Positions 9,583 to 18,642 of a stretch of DNA of 64,000 nt are shown piece by piece. The stretch spans positions 1,550,001 to 1,614,000 of the forward strand of contig NC_015730.1 in assembly GCF_000154785.2 (NCBI RefSeq), written 5' to 3'. The notes under the pieces were generated by a model, which saw only the letters and a program-made list of their open reading frames with translations, did no database searches and had not been told where the DNA came from. The stretch is from Roseobacter litoralis Och 149. Lineage in GTDB: Bacteria > Pseudomonadota > Alphaproteobacteria > Rhodobacterales > Rhodobacteraceae. A program made the translations under genes and the position numbers. Position 1 is the stretch's first letter. Every line of letters starts with the position of its first letter.

Positions 9583-10551
9583 ATGAAGAAGCTACTGGCA
9601 GGTGCGGCAATCGCGCTGATGGGAATGACGGGGGCCGCGCTTGCGGATGGGCACGAAAACTACCCCGACCGTCCGGTGATGATGATGGTGAGTTACGGCG
9701 CAGGCGGAGCGACGGACTTTCAGGCGCGTATCGTGACGATGACGTCGGGGAACGAGGACGCGCTCGGGATGCCGATTGCGATCCTGAACAAGCCGGGTGC
9801 CGGGGGGCGCGTGGGCTGGAACTGGCTGGCCACGCAGGCGGATGCGGATGGCTACACATTGGGCGCTTACAACGTGCCGCATTTTATCGCGCAGTCTATC
9901 AAGGGCGGTGTCTCCTACAGCGTGGACAGCTTTGAACCGATTGCAAACTGGGGGGCGGACCCGGCGGTGCTGGTGGTCGGTGCAGACAGTGAATTCAACA
10001 CGTTGCAGGACGTTTTTGATTTCGCCTCGGCCAATCCGGGCAAGCTGACAACCTCCGGTGCCGGGCTCTTCGTCGGCCACCATATCGCCGCGTTGCAAAT
10101 GGAAAAAGCCGGTGACATGAAGCTGGCCTATATCCCAACAAAAGGCGGTGGCGCGGCGGCAATGAAAGCCGTGATCGCAGGCGAAGTGATGGCGGGCATC
10201 AACAACCTGTCTGACGCATTCCGTGCGCGCGAAGCGGGCAACGTCAAGATCCTTGCGGTCGCTGATCTGGAGCGCAACGCGTTTCTGCCCGATGTGCCGA
10301 CGATGATGGAAGCAGGACTTGATGTGGATAACGCTTCGGTCAATTTTCGGGGCGTGATGGTCCCAAAGGGTACACCGCAGCCGATCATCGACAAGCTGGC
10401 GGCAACAGTCCCCGCCATGTTCGAAAACAGCCGTGTGCAGGGTAAGATGCAGGCTGGCGGCTCGCCCATGAATGTCATGACCCGTGACGAGGTGCTCGAG
10501 ATGTGGGCGCAGCGTCAGGAGACGCTGGCAGAATTGCTCGCCGGACTTTGA
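9583..10551 (+). CDS. tctC: Tripartite tricarboxylate transporter substrate-binding protein TctC
   Basis: A 322-residue periplasmic binding protein with a Sec signal peptide (MKKLLAGAAIALMGMTGAALA, cleavage after ALA) and the Bug/TctC pattern: YPDRPVMMMVSYGAGGATD near the mature N-terminus and NKPGAGGRVGWNWL around residue 70. It captures the substrate and delivers it to TctAB. The RBS GGGAGGA is well placed. The gene is followed by a strong hairpin, as is common after binding-protein genes that are expressed above their operon. The ligand is not readable from sequence. Confidence 0.93.
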   Translation: MKKLLAGAAIALMGMTGAALADGHENYPDRPVMMMVSYGAGGATDFQARIVTMTSGNEDALGMPIAILNKPGAGGRVGWNWLATQADADGYTLGAYNVPHFIAQSIKGGVSYSVDSFEPIANWGADPAVLVVGADSEFNTLQDVFDFASANPGKLTTSGAGLFVGHHIAALQMEKAGDMKLAYIPTKGGGAAAMKAVIAGEVMAGINNLSDAFRAREAGNVKILAVADLERNAFLPDVPTMMEAGLDVDNASVNFRGVMVPKGTPQPIIDKLAATVPAMFENSRVQGKMQAGGSPMNVMTRDEVLEMWAQRQETLAELLAGL

Positions 10552-10560
10552 AAACGACTG

Positions 10561-10586
10561 TCCGCGCCTCTTGTCTGAGGCGCGGA
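10561..10586 (+). terminator. Intra-operon hairpin after tctC
   Basis: A perfect 10-bp stem (TCCGCGCCTC / GAGGCGCGGA) with a 6-base loop, followed by TCTTAT and not by a long T-run. It lies in the 61-base gap between tctC and the aldehyde dehydrogenase gene. It could be a leaky terminator or an mRNA 3'-end stabiliser that raises binding-protein output relative to the enzymes. Confidence 0.6.
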
Positions 10587-10612
10587 TCTTATACACCAGC
10601 AGGACGTCCAAG

Positions 10613-12016
10613 ATGAATGCCCATGAAGACATTGGAGAAGTCGAAAGAACGGTGGCGCGCGCGCGTGCCGCCCAGCAGGAGTATGAGGCGAAGGGCTCGC
10701 AAGCGCGCTATGACCTGGCAGCCCAAGCCGCCGCCTGGGCCATTATGGAGCCTGCGCGCAACCGCCACCTCGCTGAACTCTCTGTGAAAACCACGGGCCT
10801 TGGGAATGTCGCCGACAAGATCACCAAGAACCATCGCAAAACGTTGGGTTTGATGCGGGACATTGCGGGTGTAAAGACGTTTGGCGCGGTTACACACAGT
10901 CCGGAAACGGGGATCACTGAGATCGCCCGCGCAATTGGAGTGGTGGGGGCGGTGGTGCCGTCGACGAACCCTGCTGCAACGCCTGCAAACAACATCATCA
11001 ATGCGCTGAAATGCGGAAACGCGATTGTGTTGTCGCCGTCGCCCAAAGGGGTGCCCGCCTGTGAAACGCTGCTTGAATACGTCCATGCAGAATTCGCAAA
11101 GATCGGTGAAAATTCGGATTTGGTGCAGATGGTCTCAGCACCGGGATCCAAGGAAAAAACCCAACGGCTGCTGGAGATCAGCGATCTGATCGTGGTGACG
11201 GGATCGCAAAACAACGTCAGGCGCGCCTATACCAGCGGCACGCCTGCATTGGCCGTTGGTGCGGGCAACGTTCCGGTCATTGTCGATGAAACCGCAGATT
11301 TAACGGCGGCAGCGCGAAAAATCGCGGGCTCAAAGACCTTTGACAATGCCACCTCCTGCAGCTCTGAAAATGCGCTTGTGGTGGTCGATGCCATCTATGA
11401 CGCCTTCATGATCGAACTTGCAAAAGTTGGCGGCGCGCTGATCCGTGACGAAGACCGCATTGTGCAAAAGCTCTGGCCCGACGGTCATCTCAACCGCGCG
11501 GTGATTGCGCAGGATGCGGCACAAACAATCGCCGCTTTGGGTCTTGAGGGAGATGTGCCAGCAGACACGCAGTTCATTCTGGTCGAAACCACTGGCATTG
11601 GCCCTGAGCACCCGTTGTCCGGGGAAAAGCTGTCACGCGTCGCGGCGCTTTATCGGGCTGACGACTTTGCGTCGGCTTGCGAAATAACGGCACAAATTCT
11701 GGCGCATCAGGGGGCAGGGCATTCGGTTGGGTTGCATTCGGCGCAGGATGCCCGCGCGATTGAATTGGCAACAACCTTGCCGACCTGTCGGGTGATCGTC
11801 AATCAGGCGCATTGCTTTGCAACCGGGGGCGCTTTTAACAACGGCATGCCTTTTTCCCTCTCGATGGGATGCGGGTCTTGGGGCGGCAATTCCATTGACG
11901 ACAATCTGCACTGGAAGCACTTCATGCAGACGGCAAAAGTCATCCGCGAAATCCCCGCGCGGGAACCCAGCGTGGCGGAAATTTTTGGCGAGTATTGGAA
12001 AGCCGCTGGCGCATGA
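10613..12016 (+). CDS. sauS: CoA-acylating aldehyde dehydrogenase, probable sulfoacetaldehyde dehydrogenase
   Basis: A 467-residue aldehyde dehydrogenase-superfamily protein. The active-site Cys249 lies in FDNATSCSSENAL, the pattern of the CoA-acylating (AdhE/EutE-like) branch, not the hydrolytic branch with its general-base Glu. These enzymes interconvert an aldehyde and acyl-CoA with NAD(P)H. Overlap with an AMP-forming CoA ligase and linkage to a carboxylate transporter match the sulfoacetate route of Cupriavidus necator: SauT activates sulfoacetate and SauS reduces sulfoacetyl-CoA to sulfoacetaldehyde. The symbol is therefore tentative, because no xsc gene is in the window and another short carboxylate is possible. 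ATG at 10613 is preferred over an upstream in-frame codon that would run back through the hairpin into tctC. Confidence 0.72.
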   Translation: MNAHEDIGEVERTVARARAAQQEYEAKGSQARYDLAAQAAAWAIMEPARNRHLAELSVKTTGLGNVADKITKNHRKTLGLMRDIAGVKTFGAVTHSPETGITEIARAIGVVGAVVPSTNPAATPANNIINALKCGNAIVLSPSPKGVPACETLLEYVHAEFAKIGENSDLVQMVSAPGSKEKTQRLLEISDLIVVTGSQNNVRRAYTSGTPALAVGAGNVPVIVDETADLTAAARKIAGSKTFDNATSCSSENALVVVDAIYDAFMIELAKVGGALIRDEDRIVQKLWPDGHLNRAVIAQDAAQTIAALGLEGDVPADTQFILVETTGIGPEHPLSGEKLSRVAALYRADDFASACEITAQILAHQGAGHSVGLHSAQDARAIELATTLPTCRVIVNQAHCFATGGAFNNGMPFSLSMGCGSWGGNSIDDNLHWKHFMQTAKVIREIPAREPSVAEIFGEYWKAAGA

Positions 12017-13509
12017 AAACGGACCTCGAAGCGCCGCCTGCCGGGACGGTGCGCAACTGGCTTGATCATCGCGCGACGCAGGCAGGCACTGCCTTGGTGT
12101 TTTCACAGGATGAAACGGTTCTGTCGTGGCGCGCGTTGCGGGCAGAAGCCTTGCGGGTGGCATGGGTTTTGACGCGCAAAGGGGCGCGCAAAGGGGAAAG
12201 CATCGCGATCCTGCATCCGAACGGGCGCACGGGGCTGATCGCTCTTTATGGCGCTTTATATGGCGGGTTTCGCGCGACCATGGTCAATCTTGTGGCTGGC
12301 CGCGATGCCATCTCCTATGCGCTTGAGCATTCTGAAGCGCGTTTCGCCTTGGTTCACGAGGAGGCACAAGCGCTGTTTGACCTCGCCCGCCCTGACGGGA
12401 TTGAACAGGTTGATTTGAACGCGGATCCGCCTGGTACACAGCTTCACAGCATCTGCGCGAGCGATCATGCGCTTTTGATGTACACCTCCGGGACGACGGG
12501 CCAGCCCAAGGGGGTTGTGCACACCCATGCAAGCCTTTTGGCCGGGGGCTGGACGGCCACCGTGGCCCATGACCTCAGCCCGCATGACCGGGGCCTTTGT
12601 GTTTTGCCGATTTATCATATCAATGGTCTGTGCGTCAGCGTGATGGGTGCGTTGGTATCTGGCGGGTCACTGGCGGTGTGCCCCCGTTTCTCGGCGCGCA
12701 GTTTCTGGGAGGACGCCGCGCGCGCCGAGGCGACATGGTTTTCCGTGGTGCCGACCATCATAAGCCATTTGCTGCACAGCCCGGCCGAACCGGATGCGGA
12801 TACCAAAACGCGCCTGAGGTTCGGACGCTCCGCCTCCTCAGCGCTGGCGCCGGAAGTGCAGACGGCTTTTGAACAGCGCTTTGAGGTGCCGATCATCGAG
12901 ACGATGGGGCTCACCGAAACGGCGGCGCAAATTCTGTCGAACCCCTTGCCGCCGGGGGTGCGCAAAATCGGCTCACCGGGGTGCGCTTATGGAAATCAGG
13001 TTGCTGTTCTGGATTCTGCGCACAAACCCTGCGCCCCCGGTGTCGAAGGTGAGATCGCGGTGCGAGGCCCAAATGTCATGCTGGAATACCTGAAGAACCC
13101 GCAGGCAACACAGGAAACCTTTGCGGGCGATTGGCTGCGCACTGGTGATTTGGGCCGCATGGACGCGGATGGGTATTTTTTCGTGACGGGTCGCCTCAAG
13201 GAATTGATCATCAAGGGCGGGGAAAACATTGCGCCGCGCGAAATAGATGAAGCGCTTTACGCGCATGGCGATGTTATTGAGGCAGCGGCGTTTGGCCGTC
13301 CGTGTCAAAGCTATGGTGAAACGGTGGAGGCTGCGGTCAAAGTGCGTGCAGGATCGCAGCTGTCGTCTGAGGATCTGATACAGTTGTGCCAAGCGCGTCT
13401 TGGACCGTTCAAATCACCGGATCATGTGCATTTTCTGGATGATTTGCCCAAAGGCCCGTCCGGGAAAATTCAGCGCCGCAAGCTGCTTGAACTGATTGAT
13501 ACCCCCTAA
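12013..13509 (+). CDS. sauT: AMP-forming acyl-CoA ligase, probable sulfoacetate-CoA ligase
   Basis: A 498-residue ANL-superfamily adenylating enzyme. Visible motifs are the P-loop YTSGTTGQPKG, the adenine-binding MGLTETAA, the hinge region TGDLGRMD...GRLKELIIKGGENI and the C-terminal catalytic Lys in GPSGKIQ. It converts a carboxylate, ATP and CoA to acyl-CoA, AMP and PPi in the cytoplasm. The ATG overlaps the stop of the acylating dehydrogenase (ATGA), so the two act in sequence: activation, then reduction to an aldehyde. This order matches the SauT/SauS pair. Substrate assignment is by context only; the ligase family is certain. Confidence 0.75.
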   Translation: MKTDLEAPPAGTVRNWLDHRATQAGTALVFSQDETVLSWRALRAEALRVAWVLTRKGARKGESIAILHPNGRTGLIALYGALYGGFRATMVNLVAGRDAISYALEHSEARFALVHEEAQALFDLARPDGIEQVDLNADPPGTQLHSICASDHALLMYTSGTTGQPKGVVHTHASLLAGGWTATVAHDLSPHDRGLCVLPIYHINGLCVSVMGALVSGGSLAVCPRFSARSFWEDAARAEATWFSVVPTIISHLLHSPAEPDADTKTRLRFGRSASSALAPEVQTAFEQRFEVPIIETMGLTETAAQILSNPLPPGVRKIGSPGCAYGNQVAVLDSAHKPCAPGVEGEIAVRGPNVMLEYLKNPQATQETFAGDWLRTGDLGRMDADGYFFVTGRLKELIIKGGENIAPREIDEALYAHGDVIEAAAFGRPCQSYGETVEAAVKVRAGSQLSSEDLIQLCQARLGPFKSPDHVHFLDDLPKGPSGKIQRRKLLELIDTP

Positions 13510-13599
13510 GCGCAGCTTTTGCTGGAAACCGGGTTTATGCAGGGTGTATGACGCGCCTGCAGCTTTTGCATGTTTACGCCCTGAACGGAGACCCCGGTG

Positions 13600-14268
13600 A
13601 TGAAACGCTCTGATGTCAATGAAATCGTGAAATACAGTGATGCCTTCATCCGCAGTTTTGGCTATACCCTGCCACCCTTTGCCTATTGGACGCCGGAGCA
13701 GATGCGCAGTGACGCGGCACAAATCCTGCGCGCGCGGGGGCTCGGGTGGGACATCACCGATTACGGTCAGGGCCGTTTTGACGAACTGGGGTTGTTTCTG
13801 TTTACCACCCGGAACGGTACGGCAGCGGATTTGGCGCAGGGCAGCGGCATGCTATACGCCGAAAAGATCATGATTTCGCGCGACAGGCAGCTGTCGCCGA
13901 TGCATCGCCATAACATCAAGGCCGAAGATATCATCAACCGCGGCGGGGGTGATCTGGTGATCGAGCTTTTCCAGTCTGACCCAGAGGGCGGCATTGACCG
14001 CGATAGCCCCTTCACCGTGCCCTGCGATGGCATATCGCGCAGCTTTTTACCGGGCGCGCATTTGCGCCTCAAACCGGGAGAGAGCGTGACGCTGATGCCT
14101 GGCATCTGGCACGCATTCTGGGCGGAGAAAGGCGATTGTCTCATCGGTGAGGTCTCAACTGTGAATGATGACCGCACAGACAATGTGTTTGAGATGCCAA
14201 TTGGTCGGTTTTCCAACGTGGAGGAGGACGAAGAACCGTTGCACCTGCTGGTTTCAGATTACCTGTAG
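13600..14268 (+). CDS. D-lyxose isomerase family cupin (DUF1498-like)
   Basis: A 222-residue protein resembling the D-lyxose ketol-isomerase family. A cupin metal site is visible as MHRHNIKAED (His102, His104, Glu109) with a further His in PGIWHAFW near residue 172. Such enzymes interconvert D-lyxose/D-xylulose and sometimes D-mannose/D-fructose using a divalent metal. It follows the CoA ligase by 90 bases on the same strand. A sugar isomerase is unexpected beside a carboxylate-activation operon, so the true substrate may differ or the gene may be functionally separate. A GTG directly precedes the ATG; GGAG at 13587-13590 fits the ATG. Confidence 0.7.
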   Translation: MKRSDVNEIVKYSDAFIRSFGYTLPPFAYWTPEQMRSDAAQILRARGLGWDITDYGQGRFDELGLFLFTTRNGTAADLAQGSGMLYAEKIMISRDRQLSPMHRHNIKAEDIINRGGGDLVIELFQSDPEGGIDRDSPFTVPCDGISRSFLPGAHLRLKPGESVTLMPGIWHAFWAEKGDCLIGEVSTVNDDRTDNVFEMPIGRFSNVEEDEEPLHLLVSDYL

Positions 14269-14277
14269 GGGGCGTTC

Positions 14278-15375
14278 CTATAGGGTCGGATGTTGATCGC
14301 CGATCGCGCCGCGCGGAATAGAGACCGCCTTCAGAACTGCATAGACGGGCGTGCCCACTTTTAGGTTCAGCGCCTCGACGGACCTGCGCGTAATCCGCGC
14401 CAAAAGCAGGTTTTCGCCCGCCTTGATCTGCACAAGCGCGCCGGGACCATCGCCAAGACGCAGCGTGGCAACCGTGGCGGGCAGAATGTTGAGGGCGGAT
14501 ATGGCATTGGGCTTTTCCGTGGCCAGCATCACGTCCTGCGCTTCGATCCTGAGGCGCAAGGTGCTGCCGACAGGATAGGCGGCGGCAGGCACCAGCAAGG
14601 GCAGGCCACCGGTTAACACCTCCGTCAGCCCGTCACTGTGCTGGGCCGTCACACGCGCCTGCACCATGACCCCCGCCGCTGTTGCCCCCAAAGGAGTGAC
14701 GTCGGGATCGCTGAGAACCTCGCCGGCGGGCCCTTGCCGCACGACACGCCCGTCTTGCAGCACCACGATTGTGGTGGCGAGCCGGGCAACTTCGGTGCCT
14801 GCATGGCTGACGTATAGGATCGGGATGCCCAACGCGTCGCGCAGACGCTCGAAATAGGGCATGATTTCTTCTTTTCTGGCGTCATCCAGCGCCGCCAAAG
14901 GCTCATCCGCGAGGATCATCTGCGGGCTGGACAGCAGGGCGCGGCCAATGGCAACGCGTTGTTTTTCACCGCCGGAGAGCCGGACTGGGCGCCGGTCGAG
15001 AAGAGCGGCGATCCCCAGCATTTCGACAATCTGATCAAAATCGCTTTTTGGGGCTGATTTCGGCGCAAACCACTGGCCGTATTTCAGGTTTTGCCTCACG
15101 GAGAGATGCGGAAACAACCGTCCCTCCTGAAAGATATAGCCGATGCGCCGCTTGCTGGCGGGCAAATGCTGCCCGGTCTGGCTGTCAAACAGGGTTTGCG
15201 CCCCGATGGAAATATGGCCTTGATTTGGATGAAGAAGGCCTGCCAATGCGTTGACAATGGTCGTTTTTCCTGATCCTGATCGCCCGTACAACACGGTGAT
15301 TCCGTTGGGTGCCTCGAAGGATGCATCAAGGGTAAACCCCGCAAAGGCATGCTTGAGCGAGACAGCCAAGCTCAT
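14278..15375 (-). CDS. modC: Molybdate ABC transporter ATP-binding protein
   Basis: A 365-residue ATPase. Walker A is GRSGSGKTT, the ABC signature LSGGEKQRVAIGRAL, Walker B MILADEPLAALD, with the switch His in VSHAG. The C-terminal ~120 residues form a MOP/TOBE oxyanion-binding domain (LRLRIEAQDVMLA, then SALNILPATV), which separates ModC from generic ATPases. It energises molybdate import through ModB. Its start overlaps the modB stop by 4 bases. It converges with the isomerase gene, leaving only 9 bases. Confidence 0.95.
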   Translation of the reverse strand: MSLAVSLKHAFAGFTLDASFEAPNGITVLYGRSGSGKTTIVNALAGLLHPNQGHISIGAQTLFDSQTGQHLPASKRRIGYIFQEGRLFPHLSVRQNLKYGQWFAPKSAPKSDFDQIVEMLGIAALLDRRPVRLSGGEKQRVAIGRALLSSPQMILADEPLAALDDARKEEIMPYFERLRDALGIPILYVSHAGTEVARLATTIVVLQDGRVVRQGPAGEVLSDPDVTPLGATAAGVMVQARVTAQHSDGLTEVLTGGLPLLVPAAAYPVGSTLRLRIEAQDVMLATEKPNAISALNILPATVATLRLGDGPGALVQIKAGENLLLARITRRSVEALNLKVGTPVYAVLKAVSIPRGAIGDQHPTL

Positions 15376-16064
15376 GATGCGCCGATCCGGGCGGCGACCC
15401 TGCGTGACAGGATTTCCGACAGCAAAAGAGCGCCCATTGCGATGACGATCGAAATCACGACCAGCCGAAACGCTGATCCTTCAGCCCCCGGAACCTGCAA
15501 GAAGGCATAGACGGCTGAGGGCAGGGTTTGTGTCTGGCCGGGAATGTTGGACACGAAAGTAATCGTAGCGCCGAACTCTCCTATGGCCTTGGCAAAGGCG
15601 AGAATGCTACCCGCCAGAACACCGGGCAGGATCAGGGGCAATGTGACGGTCAGATAGACCCACATCCGCGAGGCCCCAAGGGTTGCTGCGGCTTCTTCGA
15701 GCTTGGGGTCCACGGCCTCGATGGACAGGCGGATGGCGCGCACCATCAGCGGAAACGCCATGATTGCCGCCGCGAGCGCCGCACCCGTCCAGCGAAACGC
15801 AAAGACGATTCCGATCTGGGACAGCGCATGGCCGACAGGGGCCTGAATGCTGAATGTGAGCAGTAAAAGATATCCTGTCACGACGGGTGGCAGGATCAAG
15901 GGCAGATGTACGATGCCATTAAAGAGCTGTTTGCCGGGAAAACTGCCGCGCGCCAGCAGATGGGCCGTGAGCAGGGCAAAGGGCAGGCTGCACAGCGTGG
16001 CCCAGAAAGCGACACGCAGCGACAGTGCCACGGCGCTCCATTCCTGCGGGCTTAACCAGTCCAT
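15372..16064 (-). CDS. modB: Molybdate ABC transporter permease
   Basis: A 230-residue inner-membrane protein with about five to six membrane segments and the binding-protein-dependent transport signature around EEAAATLGASRMWVYLTVTLP, the EAA loop that docks ModC. It forms the molybdate channel. It lies between modA (8-base gap) and modC (4-base overlap). Confidence 0.94.
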   Translation of the reverse strand: MDWLSPQEWSAVALSLRVAFWATLCSLPFALLTAHLLARGSFPGKQLFNGIVHLPLILPPVVTGYLLLLTFSIQAPVGHALSQIGIVFAFRWTGAALAAAIMAFPLMVRAIRLSIEAVDPKLEEAAATLGASRMWVYLTVTLPLILPGVLAGSILAFAKAIGEFGATITFVSNIPGQTQTLPSAVYAFLQVPGAEGSAFRLVVISIVIAMGALLLSEILSRRVAARIGAS

Positions 16065-16072
16065 TGCACGCT

Positions 16073-16849
16073 CTAGTCTGCCTCCAATAGAAAACCCAAT
16101 TCCCTGAATACCTTATCTGCCGCGTCACCGTTGAGATAGTCAAGAAAAGCCTCGGCCTGCGGGGATGTCGCCCTTTTTGTGAGCGCAACAGGGTAGATGA
16201 TCGGTGGATGCGCGTGGGACGGGAAAATGGCGCGCACGCTCACTTTGTCATCGGCCAGCGCATCCGTGGCATAGACAATGCCCAGCGGAGCTGCGCCAAG
16301 CGACACCAACGACAAGGCAGCGCGCACGTTGTCGGTTTGCGCGACCATGGGGGCGACGTCGTCCCACAGGTCCAGCGCTTGTAACGCAGCCTTTCCGTAT
16401 ATCCCCGCCGGGACCGCATCGGTCAGCGCCATCGCCAGTCTGCCACCTGCCAGCATTGCGATCAGATCGGTATCGGCGGCGATGTCAAAGGCTGCTGCAT
16501 CTGACGACGGGCCAATCAAAACCAGCCGGTTACCCACAAGATCAAAGCGTGTGGCCGGTTGTATCCAGTTATTTTCCTCAAGATGGTTCATCCAGTCGGT
16601 GCTGGCGGATATAAAAACATCAGCCGGGGCACCAAACCCGATCTGCCGCGCCAGCGCGGAAGACCCGGCATAGGACGCCGCCACATCGATACCTGTGGCG
16701 CGTGTGAAGTCGGATGAAATCTCGTCAATCGCTTCCTTCAGGCTCGCGGCCGCAAAAACCGTGATTTGCTCTGCGGCGGCAGGCAGGCTCGCTGCAGACC
16801 ACAGTAAGGTCACCAATACCAAAGAGATGCGCCGCAAAATGTCAGACAT
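16073..16849 (-). CDS. modA: Molybdate-binding periplasmic protein
   Basis: A 258-residue protein with a signal peptide (hydrophobic SLVLVTLLWSAASLPAAA) and the ModA opening ITVFAAASLKEAIDEI, followed by YAGSSALARQI and APADVFISAS. Ser residues in AAASLK and AGSSAL bind the oxyanion in characterised ModA proteins. It captures molybdate (and often tungstate) in the periplasm. The preceding same-strand TauE/SafE gene is 61 bases away, and no recognisable ModE box lies in that gap. Confidence 0.94.
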   Translation of the reverse strand: MSDILRRISLVLVTLLWSAASLPAAAEQITVFAAASLKEAIDEISSDFTRATGIDVAASYAGSSALARQIGFGAPADVFISASTDWMNHLEENNWIQPATRFDLVGNRLVLIGPSSDAAAFDIAADTDLIAMLAGGRLAMALTDAVPAGIYGKAALQALDLWDDVAPMVAQTDNVRAALSLVSLGAAPLGIVYATDALADDKVSVRAIFPSHAHPPIIYPVALTKRATSPQAEAFLDYLNGDAADKVFRELGFLLEAD

Positions 16850-16910
16850 GTGCCAGTCTTCCCGCAGCAGGGTGCGAGGTGCAAGAGGCTTCGGTGCGTT
16901 GTGCCGTGAT

Positions 16911-17654
16911 CTACAGGATTTCGCGGATCAGCAGGACACATCCGGATACGAGTGTGAGGCTGATCAGCAGTTGTCGGAAAAAAACATCGCTTATGCGGCG
17001 GAAAACCTGAATACCGATCTGTGCTGCGATTACTGAAACAGGAATTGCCAATAGCAGGAACGCAAGCGTTTGCGCAGTGAAGGCCCCGCGCAGGCCAAGC
17101 ATGACCGCAGTGCCTGCAAGGATGACCAGATTAAAGGGTTGCAGCACCGCGCGCGTTTCCATTTTTGGCCAACCCCGGACCGAACACCACATCGTCGGCA
17201 ATGCACCTGAAAGCGACGCCGCGCCGCCCAGAACACCGCCACAAAACCCCACCGTCGCATCAATGATTGGTGTTTTTTCGCGAATTTTTGGCAGGTTACT
17301 GCGCCATGTGAAGTATCCCCCATAGAGGATCAAGAAGAAGGCAATGACCAGTTTGAGCACGCTCACGTCGATCAGGTGCAGGGACCAAACACCCAACGGT
17401 ACGCCGAAACATCCCGGTACAATGAAACGCGCCAGACGGGCGGTGTTTTCCAGCATTGCATGGCGCACGACCCAGGCACCTTGCAACCCGCTGAAAATAG
17501 TGAGCGTTACGGTGACGGTCACAGCCTGAACAGGTGTCATCACCGTCAGGAAGAAGCCAAGGGCAAACAGGGCCGTACCAAAAGCGGCAAGCCCATTGAT
17601 AAAGCCGCCCGCAGCAGCCCCAAGAACGATGTAAAAGACCTGTTCACCTGTCAT
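16911..17654 (-). CDS. TauE/SafE-family membrane permease
   Basis: A 247-residue protein with seven to eight hydrophobic segments and the family's internal repeat: GGFINGLAAFGTALFALGF at the N-terminus and GFCGGVLGGAASLSGALP in the middle. Members export or import sulfite, sulfoacetate or other small anions. It is the first gene of the - strand run leading into modABC and is divergent from tupBCA. A sulfur-anion role would fit the candidate sulfonate genes 5 kb away; an oxyanion role would fit its immediate neighbours. Neither is proven. Confidence 0.85.
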   Translation of the reverse strand: MTGEQVFYIVLGAAAGGFINGLAAFGTALFALGFFLTVMTPVQAVTVTVTLTIFSGLQGAWVVRHAMLENTARLARFIVPGCFGVPLGVWSLHLIDVSVLKLVIAFFLILYGGYFTWRSNLPKIREKTPIIDATVGFCGGVLGGAASLSGALPTMWCSVRGWPKMETRAVLQPFNLVILAGTAVMLGLRGAFTAQTLAFLLLAIPVSVIAAQIGIQVFRRISDVFFRQLLISLTLVSGCVLLIREIL

Positions 17655-17919
17655 GGTGTTTTATCGCCCCGGCATGACTCAAAAGCGCGGACGCATCATC
17701 GGGGTGCGTTTTCATACTGCGGATATGGGTCGCGGGCGGGCGCGCAGACACATAGGGCGATGCAGGGTTCAATGGGTTTCCAAACTTGGTGTAGGGCTCA
17801 GTCTCCTTGGCAGAACTGTGGAGTCAGCGAAAGCGCATTTGTAAAAACTGGCGGCAGTGCAGGGGCGAATGATTGCAGTCGCGCGGCGCATACCATAGTC
17901 TCGGCAAACCGAAGCGAGC

Positions 17920-18642
17920 ATGGGCATTACGCGTAAGATGAACGATATTTTCGAGGGCTTGTCCGCCGCTTTCTGGCTTGTTGTGACGCTTGACCCGGAT
18001 CTCATTGAAATCAGTTTGCGCTCTTTGGAAGTGACGTTGACCGCTCTGGTGATCGGCTCTGTCATTGCGTTGCCGCTGGGGACATTTCTGGCGATCCGCC
18101 GGTTTCGGTATCGGCGTCTGGTGATTTCGGTGTTGAATGCGCTGATGGGCTTGCCGCCGGTCGTGGTCGGGTTGATCGTGTATATTCTGTTGTCGCGTTC
18201 CGGTCCGTTTGGCGTTTTGGGCTTGTTGTTCACACCCACGGCGATGGTGATTGCTCAGGTGATCATCATCACGCCCCTGATCGCCTCGATCACCCATCAG
18301 GCGATGCGCGAGTTATGGGCGCAGTACCACGATCTGCTGATTTCGCTCGATACGTCGCAATGGCAACGTATCAAGACGCTGATCTGGGATGGTCGACGCA
18401 ATCTGTTGACGGCGTCCCTTGCAGGTTTCGGGCGCGGGATCGGAGAGGTGGGTGCGATCATGATCGTTGGGGGCAACATCGATCATGCCACGCGGGTGCT
18501 GACCACGGCTATCGCACTTGAGACGGGCAAGGGTGATTTTGCCCTCGCGCTGGCGCTTGGGTTCGTGCTGATTGCGCTGGCGATTGGCATCAACATCAGC
18601 ATTCACTGGCTGTCCCGGACGGAGCGTGAGGGCCAATGGTAA
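17920..18642 (+). CDS. tupB: Tungstate ABC transporter permease
   Basis: A 240-residue permease with about five to six membrane segments and an ABC-permease signature near GFGRGIGEVGAIMIVGGNI. The N-terminal part (LIEISLRSLEVTLTALVIGS) matches TupB-type tungstate permeases. The assignment depends largely on the clear TupA two genes downstream. A second ATG at 17938 would remove six residues and may be the real start. The ATPase gene starts 7 bases before this stop. The 265-base gap upstream is shared with the divergent TauE/mod operon. Confidence 0.9.
   Translation: MGITRKMNDIFEGLSAAFWLVVTLDPDLIEISLRSLEVTLTALVIGSVIALPLGTFLAIRRFRYRRLVISVLNALMGLPPVVVGLIVYILLSRSGPFGVLGLLFTPTAMVIAQVIIITPLIASITHQAMRELWAQYHDLLISLDTSQWQRIKTLIWDGRRNLLTASLAGFGRGIGEVGAIMIVGGNIDHATRVLTTAIALETGKGDFALALALGFVLIALAIGINISIHWLSRTEREGQW

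Noticed and set aside
9592..10632. Long antisense frame over tctC
   Set aside because: tctC has a signal peptide, RBS and family motifs; the antisense product is His/Arg-rich with no known pattern.
17655..17919. Molybdenum-cofactor riboswitch or ModE box between the TauE/mod and tup operons
   Set aside because: I could not find the conserved ModE dyad or a convincing riboswitch fold in this gap.
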